The notes under the pieces were generated by a model. It was given only the letters and a program-made list of their open reading frames with translations, ran no database searches and was not told the origin of the DNA. This document shows, piece after piece, positions 1 to 10,057 of a stretch of 64,000 nt of DNA. Both the position numbers and the translations under genes were made by a program. Numbering within the stretch: the first letter of the stretch is position 1; each line of letters starts with the position of its first letter. Source of the stretch: Symsagittifera roscoffensis (Eukaryota > Xenacoelomorpha > Acoela > Convolutidae); assembly GCF_963678635.1 (NCBI RefSeq), contig NC_087066.1, positions 13,810,517 through 13,874,516 of the forward strand, given 5' to 3'.

Positions 1-987
1 CGCAAAAAAGAGCAGTCCGATTTGCCACAAGATTATTACGTTATCCTGTCAATTTCAGTCGTAATTTTGATTTCATGCTTAGTCAAAACTGTGCGTAAAA
101 CTGTTCGGCTTTTTAAAGACGAATTCCTACCCGAAAACGAAATTCTTTTCTCGGTTTTGGTTAGTTTCAGGGTCTACTTTGATCGTGATATTTGGTATTT
201 TTTGTTCGTTTTACTCTCGTTTTATCGGTTTTACGGATTGTGTAAACCACTGAAAAACTACGTCCAAACATTTTCACTTCTAAGAACCTTTACGTACTGT
301 TTGGTTTATGTGCTTATTGGACTTTGCTATGTCGCTTTCAAGGAAGCTGTTATTTGCGGAAGACTTTTCAAAAATCGTTTGATTCAAAATTTAGGTTCGA
401 TGTTAATTTTTGCTGTTCATAACATTTATTTCATATCGTCTATTATTATAATTGGGCGTCTGCATTGCTTATCAATCATAAAGCTTCAGAGGGATATTTC
501 CGAGGAGGAAAATTTAATAGAATGGAGCAAAAGACGTCAAAATGATATGCCTCGGATTTCGTTTAGCGACGAAAGTTGGCCGATATCTGAGCAATACAAC
601 GTTAAAAGATGGAGAAAGTACCTCAACGCTATTCATTGGTTCATGTTCATGGTACTAGCATTGTTGGTTATCGATTACATAACCTGGTTATTAACCCGAT
701 GGAAGGTTTTGGCGACTGGAAGCTACTTCGGACGCGAAAAGTTTCCAGGATTGGAAGTGTGTCGAATTGTCTGTGTAAATCTAACCGACACGTTGCTTAA
801 ACTTCAGTTCTTAGTTCTGACGAGGACCAACGAGCAGTTCAGATTGACTCTGTTGAAGCCACTCAAAGATCTGAAGAGATCTGTTCTCGTGATTTGGAAA
901 GGAAAACGAAAGAGGAGGTACAAGAAAATAGAAGAGGAGCCAAATGTATTTGTCACCAGAATAAGACACAGTTTTCGACAACAGTAG
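1..987 (+). CDS. Class A (rhodopsin-like) GPCR-like membrane protein, 5' partial
   Basis: The frame is open from the first base of the window, so the true start is probably upstream; the visible part is 328 codons ending in TAG. There are about six or seven hydrophobic segments: near YVILSISVVILISCLV, around SVLVSFRVYF, WYFLFVLLSFYRF, TYCLVYVLIGLCYVAF, LGSMLIFAVHNIYFISSII, WFMFMVLALLVIDYITWLL and CRIVCVNLTDTLLKLQFLVL. After the third, the run YRFYGLCKPLKNY matches the position and shape of the class A DRYxxICxPLxY box, with YRF replacing DRY. The last segment is followed by a short basic tail, as after an NPxxY helix. Between segments five and six is a charged loop rich in E, R and K, typical of intracellular loop 3. 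Receptor-like function at the plasma membrane is inferred from the fold only; the ligand is unknown. The gene appears intronless here and ends shortly before an AATAAA signal. Confidence 0.62.
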   Translation, partial: RKKEQSDLPQDYYVILSISVVILISCLVKTVRKTVRLFKDEFLPENEILFSVLVSFRVYFDRDIWYFLFVLLSFYRFYGLCKPLKNYVQTFSLLRTFTYCLVYVLIGLCYVAFKEAVICGRLFKNRLIQNLGSMLIFAVHNIYFISSIIIIGRLHCLSIIKLQRDISEEENLIEWSKRRQNDMPRISFSDESWPISEQYNVKRWRKYLNAIHWFMFMVLALLVIDYITWLLTRWKVLATGSYFGREKFPGLEVCRIVCVNLTDTLLKLQFLVLTRTNEQFRLTLLKPLKDLKRSVLVIWKGKRKRRYKKIEEEPNVFVTRIRHSFRQQ

Positions 988-1115
988 AATGTAAACTTAT
1001 GAATACAAATCAGAAGTAGATTTAGATGAGAGAGAGGAGTCTTCCCCAGTCTTACTCCTTCACCACCCACATGGTCCCCCCTTTGCATGCTATTTTACCA
1101 CATCAATTTTTGTCA

Positions 1116-1121
1116 AATAAA
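1116..1121 (+). promoter_or_regulatory. Poly(A) signal AATAAA of the GPCR-like gene
   Basis: A canonical AATAAA hexamer lies 129 bases after the stop codon of the receptor-like gene and is followed by a T-rich run. Its position makes it the likely 3' end signal of that gene. Confidence 0.5.
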
Positions 1122-1189
1122 CTTTTTTTTTATAATAATGCCCTGAACGCCAATATAAATTAATATTTTGGGAAAATTGGCCTGGTAGA

Positions 1190-1440
1190 ATAGTTTTTTG
1201 TCCTAACTTTTCAAAAAGCACAAAAAAACATTAGACAAAACTTTCCGAAAAAACCCAAAAACGAAACTTTTTGATCATTTCAGGGGCCAATTTAAGGGGA
1301 AGCACTCCATCAGGGATTCGACAACTTTTCTTAAAGTGCTTTTGGCGCCAATATTCACTTATTTTGAAGGGGAGCGTTCGCCAATAAAAGTGCATTTTTT
1401 TGGTCAAAATTTTCCAAAAACTGCCCAAAAACGGCTTTTT
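1190..1440. repeat. Degenerate relative of the adjacent MITE
   Basis: This stretch contains TTGGCGCCAATATTCACTTA, GGGGAGCGTTCGCC and runs of A and T like those inside the 1485-1972 element (TATATTGGCGCC, GGCGCGCTCTG). It looks like an older, shuffled copy of the same repeat. No gene is visible from 988 to 1484. Confidence 0.4.
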
Positions 1441-1484
1441 GGACCTGTTTTTTTAAAAATTTAAAATCAAAATAGGGTCTGAAT

Positions 1485-1972
1485 CAGGGGCGGATCTAGG
1501 ATTTTCTCGAGGGGGGCGGATTTTCAAAAAAGATTCAAAATTTTTGCGACCTTTTCTTTAGGTCGACCAAATTGATTTTCCGAGCTCTCCCAAAGCACTA
1601 CAGAGACCCTGTTTTGGCTAAAAAGTCTGCGCCGCAGGCAAAATTGTGTAAAAACACGCCGAAAAAGGCGTTTTTAGACAGTTTTTCGAAAATTTTGTCC
1701 AAAAATATTGAGTTTTTTCGGCGCGCTCTGTCCGCTCAAAATTAGTATATATTGGCGCCAAAGCCGCCTTTAAAAAAATTTTAAGGTACGACCAAAAATG
1801 GATTTCCTAAAAAGTACCAAGGGGGGAACCCTTTGGGTCGGCAGGGGCTCGAATCCTTGAGTCTGAATAGTGTTTTGGGTTGCTTTGAAAATGTCTTCTG
1901 AAAAAGGTCGACAAAATTTCGAAAACTTTTTACAAATTAGCCCTTCTCGAGAAAATTCTAGATCCACCCCTG
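1485..1972. mobile_element. MITE with CAGGGGCGGATC terminal inverted repeats
   Basis: The element begins CAGGGGCGGATCTAGGATTT and ends with the near reverse complement, GAAAATTCTAGATCCACCCCTG, giving imperfect inverted termini of about 27 bases that include a CTCGAG site. It is about 488 bp and noncoding, with inner GGCGC-rich words. A CAGGGG end is hAT-like, but I see no 8-bp target duplication, so the superfamily is uncertain. A second, right-truncated copy is at 50275-50650. Confidence 0.65.
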
Positions 1973-2634
1973 GATCATTTTATCAAAAGTTTCCATCTTG
2001 CGAGTTTTTTTGCAGATTTATTGTTTTTTTAGTGCATTGCAGAAACTCGGAACAATGATCGAAACGGCTGATAATTATAGCCTTTTTTAAAACTCCACGC
2101 TGCAAAACTTTCGAGATCAGCGACTGATATAAACCAATTCATTGGTTGCCCGAGTTGACCCTCGTCGACTATACCTACCTTTCTTATAACTCACAAGTTC
2201 TCGTATAAAATCACAAATCACTACTTTCTAAAAAGTTGGTCAACTCGGTAATTAGTTTGTTAAGTAACTAGACTTTTGTCTGAAAAAAAAACATTTCAAA
2301 AAAATCTTGCTCAAAGAGTGGTTTTCAATCTCCTGACTGCTGAAGAAAGACACGAATTATGCAACTGGAAAAACCTCAACCAAATTTCAAGATATTTATT
2401 AACAGCGCAGCGATCAATATCAAATGAAGGAAGCGCTTAGGACTGAAATGTTTAGTCTCAGTAGTTTATTGGCATTTCATGCAGCTCAGGTAAAAAATGT
2501 TCACGTAAAAACGAATAGTACCGATTGTGTTCATTGTTTTCACTGAAAAAAAGTAACAACAACTTTTCAGTCTGGTAGTTGTGTCATCTGAAAACGAGTT
2601 GAGGAATCTCAGCTTCTTTTTTTCAAACTTTGCA
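1973..2634. other. AT-rich intergenic stretch
   Basis: I see no convincing coding sequence. It holds poly(A)/poly(T) runs and the left flank of the inverted repeat that starts near 2635. Confidence 0.4.
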
Positions 2635-3130
2635 CAACAGATGCGGAACCCTGAATGTTTCGACTGCCTTTTAAGGCTTATGGAGCAGTAATAACCTGCT
2701 CCATAATTAAATGTAATCAAACAAAATGAATTTTTTTAAATAAAATTTGAAATTTTTTACGGAAATTATATCCCCCCACAAGCCATATTAAATACAAAAG
2801 GATAGATTTCGCGCCTTGTAACACATCAATTATGGAAAATAAGCTTCTTTCAAACAATTTGGAACGATTTCTAAGACGCATTAAACCTCCGCTTACACGT
2901 TAAAAGCGCGAAATATATCGCGCGGTAATTGTCCCAAATTGGCCAAATGGCAATCTTTAAACCTCTATAACTTTACGAAAAACCAAATTCAAGCTCAGGA
3001 CAACAATAGCTTTCGAATGATATACAAAATTCCGTGAAAAATGGCTACTTAAAAAGTGGAAATTTTTCAGAAGAAAAAACACACCCCGAGCACAAATATT
3101 CCGTTACTTTCGTATCGAAGTCGGAACAAC
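2635..3130 (-). repeat. Dispersed repeat family C, left arm of an inverted pair
   Basis: This arm reads as the reverse complement of 4118-4660. Shared landmarks are CCGAGCACAAATATTCCGTT, GCCAAATGGCAATCTTTAAA, CCCCCCACA, ATTAAACCTCCGCTTACACG and CCTGAATGTTTCGACTGCC. It is noncoding. Partial copies recur at 4690-5115, 45425-45650, 48745-48960 and 49080-49400. Confidence 0.7.
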
Positions 3131-4117
3131 AACAGCAGAGCGTGAGAAACTTTTGCGAATGATATAACGTAAGCCGCGACAGGTATGAGCCAACATATAA
3201 AGCTCCGTTGAAATTGTTCTAAGGCTACCAATTTTGGACATCAACCGGGATCCAAAGTGCTGTACAAAGAGCTGTACTACCAGCAATAGGATCAAAAAGC
3301 TGTATAATTTTTCTTTTTTTTGGAGTTTCGAGCGTAAAAAAACTAACTTTGCCAGCTTAGAACCAATATGATTTATCCAATGAAGGTTGCGCAAAAAAGC
3401 AGGTTGAGATATGCAATTGCTTTAACTTCAGCTGATGTTATACCATGTAATTTGTAGGTCAACTAAAAAATTCCATAGCTAACCATGGAACTCCAGTGCG
3501 GGGCGTACTTGTTGAAGATTTCGCTTGCAATTCACAAAATGCACAGTTGACCGCATGAAGTAAAAATCAGCAACTATGCCAGTCATCTTAACCCTTTTTC
3601 TTAAAAACCTTGCCGAAATAATTGACAAAGTCGGGATTAGTGTGAATTTAATTTTTTTCAGTCCGGCATTTTGAAGCAAAATTTCAATTTTTTATCCGAT
3701 GACCCAATCTAAAAAAGTTTGTCTGTATTTGTTGTCAGCATAAAATGCAAATATATGAACCCTGGAAGAGTTTTCAAGACTATTCCTTTCAAAAGTGGGT
3801 ATTTACAGGCCGTTGACCAAACTAAGTAATTCTAACTTTTGCAGACTAAGGAGATGAGAACTATCAGCTACTGCCTAAACAAAAACAAAAATTATGAGGA
3901 TTTTGGAATTATCGATTGGTTAAAATAGACTTTTTTTAGTGCAAATCAACTTGAAATCAAGAAAATTTGATGTAAGTGCGATTGCAAAGACAAGAAACAA
4001 GAAAAAGATTTCGATTGAAAAATACTGATGTTATAAGTTGAAACTGAGAAGAATTTTTTTTTATTTTTTAATTTGAAAAACTCCAATTTGATCCATTTGG
4101 TATAAATATATTGCACA
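3131..4117. other. Spacer between the inverted arms of family C
   Basis: About 1 kb of AT-rich DNA without a supported gene. A 40-base segment near 3515-3555 (CAATTCACAAAATGCACAGT) recurs near 18030-18065, so part of it is another dispersed repeat. Confidence 0.4.
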
Positions 4118-4660
4118 AATTTATTGTTCCGATTTTCGATACGAAAATAACGGAATATTTGTGCTCGGGGTGGGTTTTTTTTCTTCAGACAAATTTCGAC
4201 TTTTTAACTAGCCATTTTCGACGGAATTTTTTTTATCATTCGAAAGGTATGGTTGTCCTGCGCTCAAATTTGAAAAGATATTTCAACTGTGATCATTTTT
4301 TGTACATTATGGGGGTTTAAAGATTGCCATTTTGGCCAATTTGGGACAACTAACGCGCGATATGTTTCGCGCTATTAACGCGTAAGCGGAGAGTTAATCC
4401 GTCTTAGAAATAGTTCCAAATTGGTTTAACGAAGCTTATTTGTCATAATTGATTTGTTGCAAATAGCGAAATTTATCCTTTTGTACTTTATATGGCGTGT
4501 GGGGGGATGATTTTTTTTATTCAAAAAATTTCAAATAAAAAAAAAATTTCATTTTGTTTTATTACTTTTAATTTTTTAATGTTATTACTGCTCCATAAAC
4601 CTTAATAGGCAGTCGGAACATTCAGGGCTTCGCCCTGATACGAGCAGTCTTGTTCTAGTT
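4118..4660 (+). repeat. Dispersed repeat family C, right arm of the inverted pair
   Basis: Inverted counterpart of 2635-3130. It contains AATATTTGTGCTCGGGGTGG, TGGGGGTTTAAAGATTGCCA, GGCGTGTGGGGGGATGA and ends near a perfect short hairpin, CAGGGC-TTC-GCCCTG, at 4623-4637. No reading frame of interest. Confidence 0.7.
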
Positions 4661-4689
4661 GACTGATACTCTCTAGAGAATTCCGCGAT

Positions 4690-5115
4690 TTGTTGTTCCT
4701 TTTTTCGTAACGAAATTAACGGAATATTTGTGCTAGGGGTAGGTTTTTTTTCTTCAGACTTTTTGACTAGCCATTTTTGACGGATTTTTTTTAAATATCA
4801 TTCAAAAGCTATTGTTGTCCTGAGCTTGAATTTGAAAAAAATTTTCACCTGTGGTCATTGTTTGTAAAGTTATGGGGGTTTAAAGATTGCCAGCCATTTT
4901 TCCCAATTTGGGACAATTAAAGCGCTTTGTACTTGATATGATGTGTGGGGGGGATGTTTTCACAAAAAATCTCAAATTTTTTCAAAAAGTTTATCTAATT
5001 TTTTTTTATTACCTTTAAATTTTTCATGTTATTATTGCTTCATAGACCCTAAAAGGCAATCGGAACATTCAAGACTTCGCCCTGATACGAGAAGTTTCGT
5101 TGTCTTAGAAGAATT
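4690..5115 (+). repeat. Third copy of family C, direct to the right arm
   Basis: It repeats the order of landmarks in 4118-4660: AATATTTGTGCTAGGGGTAG, TGGGGGTTTAAAGATTGCCA, GATGTGTGGGGGGGATG and a degraded end hairpin at 5071-5085. The copy is shorter and lacks the CGCGATATGTTTCGCG section. Confidence 0.65.
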
Positions 5116-5879
5116 AACGATAAATTAAAATGAGGAGAGTTAATTGTTCCAAAAGTGTCGATTAGAAAAATTTATTTCGCGCTAAATTCCAGTTTACTGA
5201 TCATGTCTAAAAAAGTTCCGCGATTTAATCTGTCTTAGAAATTACGATGAGTTAAAAAGAGGAGAGCCAATCCCGAGTTAAAAAGAGGAGAGCCAAGTCT
5301 TTTTTTCAATTTTTGATTTTAAACCGCAATTTCGTACTTTCGAACTTTTTTGAGAACTTTGTAACTTTCATTTGATACACCTAATTTTGCGCAGCGAAAC
5401 GACAGTAAACAGCAAAAAAAGCATTTCAGCAAACCCATTTTTACGACAGTAAACAGCAAAAAAAGCATATAACAACCCATTTTTTTCAATTAGAATGGTC
5501 GGAACACAAAACTGAATTTAGTGAATAAATAACGGTAATTCACGATTCAAAATATGCTGAACAACAATAATTTGAAAAAAAAATCACAAAAAAGTGGCTG
5601 AACAAAAAATTTCCGCTACTGGTTTGAATGACGAAAAGTGTTAGCGGCCAGATAGCAAGTGTCCGCGACCTGCTCCGACAATAGTGAAAGTGTCAGCGAC
5701 GCTTTTTTGTTACCTTTTGCTACATACTTATGCATCAAACACTCATATAAAAAAGCTTTTCGACATTCTGCCTTATGTTCCGATTTAAGGGTCAACACAA
5801 ATCGGATCTATTCTGCCGAGAAGACCGAAGGACAAGGAGACAAAACGAAAATCGCAGAAGATCCATGAGGAAAGCTGTG
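5116..5879. other. AT-rich stretch with short direct repeats
   Basis: Holds small duplications such as GAGTTAAAAAGAGGAGAGCC (near 5260) and ACGACAGTAAACAGCAAAAA (near 5400 and 5445). No gene supported. Confidence 0.35.
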
Positions 5880-6720
5880 GATGGCAAGAAAGAAAGGAAT
5901 GCATTGAGTTCACGATGGGAGAAGTGAAACTGTCATTGAAATGACTTAAAAAAGACAAAACGCAAGTCAAGGAGAGTAACGAAAAGATGACCTGGAGGCT
6001 ATGGAGGCCCTACCGGCTCTTATAAACATGCCATGGAATGAATGAAAGTCACCATCAGACTGGAAAATTTCAAAATAATACCTATACAGAAAAGCGAAGG
6101 TAAACCAGCAGACAAACCCGACAACTATCGACCCGTTTTACTGATTAGTTGCTTAACAAAACTAAGGGAACGCATTATAGCAACAAGGCTTGTCTGTATG
6201 CTGGAGTCAGGAAGAAAACTTGCACGGTTTCAAGCTGGTTCCCGCAAAGGAAGGCGCTCGGAAGACCAACTTGCGCGTGTGGTCCAAGACATCTTTGAAA
6301 GACTAGAATCGTCATCACCAAGATGGCAGAACTCAAAGTACCACGGTGCGCAATCTAGTGGGCAAGGAGTTTCCTCAAGGATCGCAGAGCCAAATCAACG
6401 TAAAGAGAGACCATGAGTTCAGAAAAGATGTTCAGTGAAGGCATCCCGCAAGGATCGGTTCTAGCACTAGTACTACTCTGGCTATGTTACTGCAGCAAAC
6501 TAGTTGAATTAGTGGCGAGATCAGCACCAGAAGCGGGACTAAGCTTTTTCGCGGTCACAACCGACAAATCACTTGAAGAATCCTCTACTAAACTGCAGCC
6601 AGCACTAAACCCGGTTGACCAAAAATGCTACTCATACAATTTTCATGTATGGAAAAATGCTAATCAGACATTTTTCATGCAATTCCAAAAGTACAGAAAT
6701 TGCGTGAAAAGTCTATAAAT
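5880..6720 (+). pseudogene. LINE reverse transcriptase remnant, N-terminal half
   Basis: Two reading frames carry non-LTR reverse transcriptase blocks. The first, 6042-6416, has IIPIQKSEGKPADKPDNYRP, LLISCLTKLRERIIATRL and FQAGSRKGRRSEDQLARVVQ, the standard entry blocks of Jockey/CR1-type enzymes. The second, 6413-6718, has EGIPQGSVLA, the QG motif before the catalytic palm strand; the expected aspartate pair after it is missing. Frames change at least twice upstream of 6042. The rest of the enzyme continues at 8632, beyond an insertion of tandem repeats. It is a dead retrotransposon fragment; the exact clade cannot be fixed from this much sequence. Confidence 0.75.
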
Positions 6721-8130
6721 AGTGATTTTTCATATATGGAAATTGTATGACTACCTTTTTCCATAAACCAAAAACTTTGATTATTTATACATTTTAATTT
6801 CTCAAAAATTTTTGGTTGAATTCGTAACCGAGCACAAATGACGTAAACCTTGGTTAATCAAACGTAAAGTACCCAAAATTTTAACTATCTCGCATTAAAA
6901 ATGCATTTGAAACGGCCTGACTTCTCTTGAATCTGTCTTTCACAAATAATATAACGAAATTATCAAACGTTTAAATCATTGCAAAAATTTTCAAAAATGA
7001 TTATTCATTTAAGGAAATTTTTTGACTAGCATTTTTCCATAAGCCAAAAATTTTAATTTTTAATACATTTTAATTTCTCAAAAAATTTAAGCGCAAACTA
7101 ACTGAATTAGTGGCCAGATCAGCACCAGAAGCGGGACTAAGTTTTTCCGCAGTCACATTAGACAAATCACTAGATGAATCCTCTACTAAACTGCAGCCAG
7201 CACTAAACCCGGTCGACCAAAAGTGCTACTCATACAATTTTCATATATGGAAAAATGCTAGTCAGACATTTTTCATGCAATTCCAAAAGTACAGAAAATT
7301 GCATGAAAGATCTATGCTAATCATACATTTTTCATGCAATTTCAAAAGTACAGAAAAAGGTATGAAAGGTCTATGAATAGTGATTTTTCATATATGGAAA
7401 TTGTATGACTACCATTTTTCCATAAACCAAAAACTTTGGCCTGACTTGTCTTCATTCTGTCTTACACAAATAATATAACAAAACTATTCAACGTTTAAAT
7501 CATGGCAACATTTTTCAAAATTGATTATTCATTTATAGAAGTTGTCTGACCAATATTTTTTCATCAACCAAAAACTCTGATTTTTATACATTTTAATTAC
7601 TCAAAATTTTTTGGCAGCTTATTGAATTAGTGACGAGGCCAACACCAGAAGCGGGACTAAGTTTTTTCGCAGTCACAACCGACAAACCACTAGATGAATC
7701 CTCCACTAAACTGCAGCCAGCACTAAATCCGGTTGACCAAAAATGCTACTCATACAATTTTCATATATTGAATATGGAAGAATACTAGTCATACTTTTTT
7801 CAAGCAATTCCAAAAGTACAGAATTATGCAAGAAAGGTCTTTGAATAGTCATTTTTCATATATGGAAATTGTATGACTAGCAATTTTCCATAAACCAAAA
7901 ATATTGATTTCTTATACATCTTAATTTCTCAAATATTTTTGGTTGTATTCGTAACCGAACACAAGTGACATAAACCTTGGTTAAGCAAACGTAAAGTACC
8001 CAAAAATTTAACTGTCTCGCGTTAAAAATGCATTGGAAACGGCCTGACTTGTCTTGAATCTGTCTTTCACAAATAATATCAGAATTTATCAAAAGTTTAA
8101 ATCATGGCAAAAATTTTCTAAAAAGTTTGT
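6505..8130 (+). repeat. Three tandem copies of a LINE-plus-palindrome unit
   Basis: The segment GAATTAGTGGCGAGATCAGC...CCGGTTGACCAAAAATGC appears near 6508, 7102 and 7622, each time followed by the same AT-rich block with CATATATGG palindromes. Units are about 590 and 520 bp. The coding part of each unit encodes the RSAPEAGLSF...STKLQPALNPVDQ piece of the LINE enzyme, so the array arose by local duplication of the interrupted reverse transcriptase. Confidence 0.75.
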
Positions 8131-8631
8131 TTTTACATTTGGTTTTTTACTTATCAGACATTAATCATGGCATACATAATGATGCCATACATAAAAAATA
8201 GGAGTTTTTAGCGTGTTATTTGGCGAAAAGTGAAAAAATTTATTATTATTGTATCCAGGACTACGTTATGCACACAAACAATTAAATTTTGCATGGCAAA
8301 ATTTTTTTTTGAAAAAATGTTCGTTTGAGTACAGTATTCGATTTGCGGTTGAAAATAAACACAAAAAATTTTGGGGTAATTTCAAAAATACTTGCTGTCG
8401 CCAACAGAAAAATGTTAATCATACAATTTCCATATATAGAAATTGAATGACTAAAGTTTTTTTTGACAAAAGTTTTTCTTTTTTATTTAATACGACCCAC
8501 CGACTTTTATGCCAAAACAAGAAAAAAAGTTCCTCAAAAAATCGATGACAATTTTTTAGCAAATTTTATGAAATTTGTATTAGTAGTAGTTTTTCATAGA
8601 CTTAGTTTATGAAATTGTAAGATTAGCAGTT
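8131..8631. repeat. AT-rich palindromic modules
   Basis: Contains further copies of the CATACAATTTCCATATAT...GAAATTG module (8412-8450) and the variant TTTTCATAGACTTAGTTTATG (8589-8609). No gene. Confidence 0.5.
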
Positions 8632-8943
8632 TTGGTCTATGGAGTTCAACCCGGGGACATCATTAGGCAGTGGTCAACTAAATGGAAGGTGACATTTAGT
8701 AAGAGCAAGCGCTGCTGCACAACCATCACCATAGACCCAAACGAGAAAGTCGCAATACTGTTAGGAGCAGCACCTCTAAAATACGTTGAAAACCTAGTCT
8801 TTCTGTGTCTCACACTAGATTGCCAACTCAGCTCGATAGCTCATAGCCCTGAGGCAAAGAGAAAAATAGCATCTCGAAGACAAATCCCTGTCGCAATGGT
8901 AGGTAGGAAAATAGGAACCACTCAAGCATTCGTTGCCTGCTAA
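8632..8943 (+). pseudogene. LINE reverse transcriptase remnant, thumb side
   Basis: The 103-codon frame contains RQWSTKWKVTFSKSKRC, PLKYVENLVFLCLTLDCQLS and a short basic tail. This is the block that follows the catalytic palm in Jockey-type reverse transcriptases (W-x-K-W-x-V-x-F...K...YLG-like...LD). It directly continues the protein broken at about 6625, so roughly 2 kb of repeats split one ancestral gene. A stop follows at 8941. Confidence 0.7.
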
Positions 8944-9254
8944 TTTGAAATCGATCTCTATCCAATTCAGTAGATGTGACTTCCGTCGTCTCACAAAAAG
9001 TGTTTTGGGGCCTCTGTTTTTCATTTTTTTTATAATCTTTTTTTAATATCTTGGTTATGTTTTTAACAGCAAGGTTTTTCTCTACTGCGATGACATAATG
9101 ATGACTCCCATTATGATCCTAAAATAAGTCAATTCGATATAAATAGTTTATCAGAGTGTGCGACTTCAAACGGCCTTACTTTTCACCCATCAAAGGGGTA
9201 CGGTGCAGTCGCAAATCGGCGCCAGAGCGCCGGACTAGCGAAGTCCTTAAGAGG
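8944..9254. other. Intergenic stretch
   Basis: No gene supported. A short GC-richer piece at 9170-9250 (GCGCCAGAGCGCCGGACTAG) leads into a GA microsatellite; its nature is unknown. Confidence 0.3.
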
Positions 9255-9279
9255 GAGAGAGAGAGAGAGAGAGAGAGAA
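9255..9279 (+). repeat. (GA)n microsatellite
   Basis: An uninterrupted GA dinucleotide run of about 12 units, preceded by GAGG. Confidence 0.95.
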
Positions 9280-9817
9280 TGGCTACATTGGAATTGGAAA
9301 AGAACCTTCCTATTTTCTTGCATTTAGAGACATTGTTAGATTGTAGAGAGTTCAGTTTCGATTAATTGTATTTAGGTTATATGAAAAAACAAACAAAATG
9401 ATATTAAAAACCAATCCACGTTTCCACAATTTGTGGTGTGGGTCCCACATATTGCTGAACCCAGAATTCTTTCGCCTGTATTGAATATAATATCAGAGTT
9501 GCCATATAACGAAGTAATTAGCAATTGGTTGACTTTATTCGTTGATCAAAACTTTGTAACTTTCGCTGTAGTACCAAAAGTTCAACAACTCTCAATACTA
9601 CAAACTTGATGGATCAGAGCATAGTCATCAGCAAAAAAAAATTTCAAAAAATTTTCATTTTAAAGTGAGCCCTGTTACATTTTAAAGTGAGCGTTTTTGT
9701 CGCCTTTTACTTGACTACTTGAGTTGTTTCATAGCTGAAAGTTTTGACATCTGATAGATTTGAAAAACAAGAGAAGTCAGTTGTGTTAACAATTTTTTTG
9801 AAGTAATAAAAGTTTAA

Positions 9818-10028
9818 TTACATTTCGTTCCAATCAATGTTTCCATTAGTTGAGTTATCAGAATCATTAGAATTGAACTGATAATATTTGCTTCCTGGTT
9901 CATAAAAAAATGATGGTTCATTGTAAACATCAAGTTCCAAGGCTGGCTGTACTTCAATTTTAATGGAGTCATCTTCATATCCATTGGTGACTTCACATGA
10001 GAATAAACTAGAACAGCTAAAAGATATC
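9818..10028 (-). CDS. Possible terminal exon of an unknown protein
   Basis: On the minus strand a TTTCTTTTAG-type acceptor at 10029-10030 opens a frame that runs to TAA at 9818. The acidic, Asn/Ser/Tyr-rich tail includes GYEDDSIKIEVQPALELDVY and ends NSNDSDNSTNGNIDWNEM, which looks like a real protein C-terminus rather than noise. An alternative acceptor lies at 10017-10018. I recognise no family. Upstream it abuts the nuclease-like relic at 10058-10605, so it could also be part of a transposon. The call is weak. Confidence 0.25.
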
Positions 10029-10057
10029 CTAAAAGAAACATCCATGCAATTTATCTG

